Below, piece after piece: positions 63,249 to 64,000 of a DNA stretch of 64,000 nt. The stretch's first letter is position 1. Each line of letters begins with the position of its first letter. The notes beneath the pieces are model-generated. The model did no database searches. It was not told the DNA's origin and saw only the letters and a list, made by a program, of their open reading frames with translations. The DNA is taken from assembly GCF_009909145.1 (NCBI RefSeq), contig NZ_JAAAPJ010000003.1, positions 496,001 through 560,000 on the forward strand, in the 5' to 3' direction. Both the position numbers and the translations under genes were made by a program. Source of the DNA: Corallococcus silvisoli. GTDB lineage: Bacteria > Myxococcota > Myxococcia > Myxococcales > Myxococcaceae.

Positions 63249-64000
63249 CTAACCGGCCAGGGGCATGTTGTCGATGAGCCGCGTGGCCCCCGAGAAGGCC
63301 GCCACCAACATGCGCGCCGTCTGCCCGGGCGCCACCGTCCCCAGGGGCGAGAGCGTCCCCGCGTCCCGTACCTCGACGTAGTCCTCGCGCAGGTCCGCCG
63401 CCTTCAATTCGCGGCGGGCGGCCTCCACCAGGGCCCCCGTGTCCCGGGTGCCAGCGGCGAGCAGGGCCTGCGCCGCCCGGATGCCCTTCGACAGGGCCAG
63501 GGCCCGCTGCCGCTCCTCGGCGGACAGGTAGGCGTTGCGGCTGCTCATCGCGAGCCCGTCCGCTTCGCGCACCGTGGGCATGCCCACGATGTCCGCCCCC
63601 AGGTGCAGGTCGCGGTTGAGCGCGCGGATGACCTGGAGCTGCTGGTAGTCCTTCTCCCCGAAGAGCGCCACCTTCGGGCGGAAGAGCGACAGGAGCTGCG
63701 TGACGATGGTGGCGACGCCCCGGAAGTGTCCGGGACGCCGCTCGCCGCACAGCCCCTGGCTGACCTCCGTGACGTCCACGTAGGTCTGGTAGCCAGGGGG
63801 GTACATCGCCGCGGGCTCGGGCGCGAACACGGCGGTGACGCCCGCGCTCGCGCACTTGCCCAGGTCCCCCTCGAAGTCGCGCGGGTAGCGCGCCAGGTCC
63901 TCGCGGGGACCGAACTGCGTGGGGTTCACGAAGATGGAGGCGGCCACCACGTCCGCGCGACGGCCGCCCTCCCTCATGAGCGAGACATGGCCCTCATGAA
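63249..64000 (-). CDS. panC: Pantothenate synthetase (5' end outside window)
   Basis: Incomplete: the reading frame runs to the edge and starts HEGHVSLMREGGRRADVVAA, the middle of the PanC ATP-binding motif (usually MGALHEGH). About 249 residues are visible. The other motifs are clear: SIFVNPTQFGPREDLARYPR, LFRPKVALFGEKDYQQLQVI, VREADGLAMSSRNAYLSAEE. It condenses pantoate with beta-alanine, using ATP, to give pantothenate. The C-terminal end is complete and precedes smpB by 17 bp. Confidence 0.97.
   Translation of the reverse strand, partial: HEGHVSLMREGGRRADVVAASIFVNPTQFGPREDLARYPRDFEGDLGKCASAGVTAVFAPEPAAMYPPGYQTYVDVTEVSQGLCGERRPGHFRGVATIVTQLLSLFRPKVALFGEKDYQQLQVIRALNRDLHLGADIVGMPTVREADGLAMSSRNAYLSAEERQRALALSKGIRAAQALLAAGTRDTGALVEAARRELKAADLREDYVEVRDAGTLSPLGTVAPGQTARMLVAAFSGATRLIDNMPLAG

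Overview
The window is high-GC DNA, very probably from a myxobacterium of the Myxococcus/Corallococcus type. This rests on the strong G/C preference at third codon positions, three membrane-linked Ser/Thr kinases of myxobacterial design (PEGA domain, formylglycine-enzyme-like fusion, zinc ribbons), many lipoproteins, frequent GTG and TTG starts, and 4-base ATGA/GTGA gene overlaps. No rRNA gene is present, so the species cannot be fixed.

Region 1 (1-14598, + strand) is the distal half of an extracellular contractile injection system (eCIS, the Afp/PVC-like family). In order it holds a LysM-type tube-associated protein (cut by the window edge), a small tail-X-like protein, a gpD-like hub, a gpV/VgrG-like spike, a PAAR-like tip, a gp25-like wedge, two large J-like baseplate proteins, a gpI-like protein with an added beta-helix-like part, and a 1367-residue protein joining a DUF6519 domain, three homologous Ig-like modules and a beta-propeller. 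Sheath, tube and AAA+ ATPase genes are not in view and should lie upstream. This is the most interesting part of the window.

Region 2 (14600-22040) is an accessory stretch with lower GC: a Sel1-repeat protein next to what may be a decayed gene, a DUF488 protein, three unrelated orphan lipoproteins, a NERD-domain protein, and a Ser/Thr kinase with a duplicated module beyond its membrane segment.

Region 3 (22246-44400) is mostly core and envelope functions: tmRNA (ssrA) with its terminator, an alcohol dehydrogenase-like oxidoreductase, an active/inactive pair of M16 peptidases, an OmpA/TSP3 protein, a TlpA-like thioredoxin beside a CFI-box protein, an HtrA protease, a tandem zinc-finger protein, a TrmJ-like methyltransferase, purC and purB, a kinase/formylglycine-enzyme-like fusion, dut, an M23 peptidase, and an intergenic array of nine 41-49 bp repeats.

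Region 4 (44400-55590, - strand) is the conserved translation/RNA cluster rimP-nusA-rnpM(ylxR)-infB-DUF503-rbfA-truB-(small gene)-rpsO-pnp. It has a good sigma70-type promoter before rpsO, a terminator-like hairpin after rpsO and a long-range stem in the pnp leader.

Region 5 (55600-64000) holds a nitrilase-family amidase, an operon-like run of FecR-domain lipoprotein, fibronectin-like secreted protein and HD-GYP phosphodiesterase, a DUF971 protein, a PEGA kinase, and panC-smpB-sspB on the opposite strand. With ssrA, smpB and sspB, the window carries three parts of the trans-translation and tagged-protein degradation pathway.
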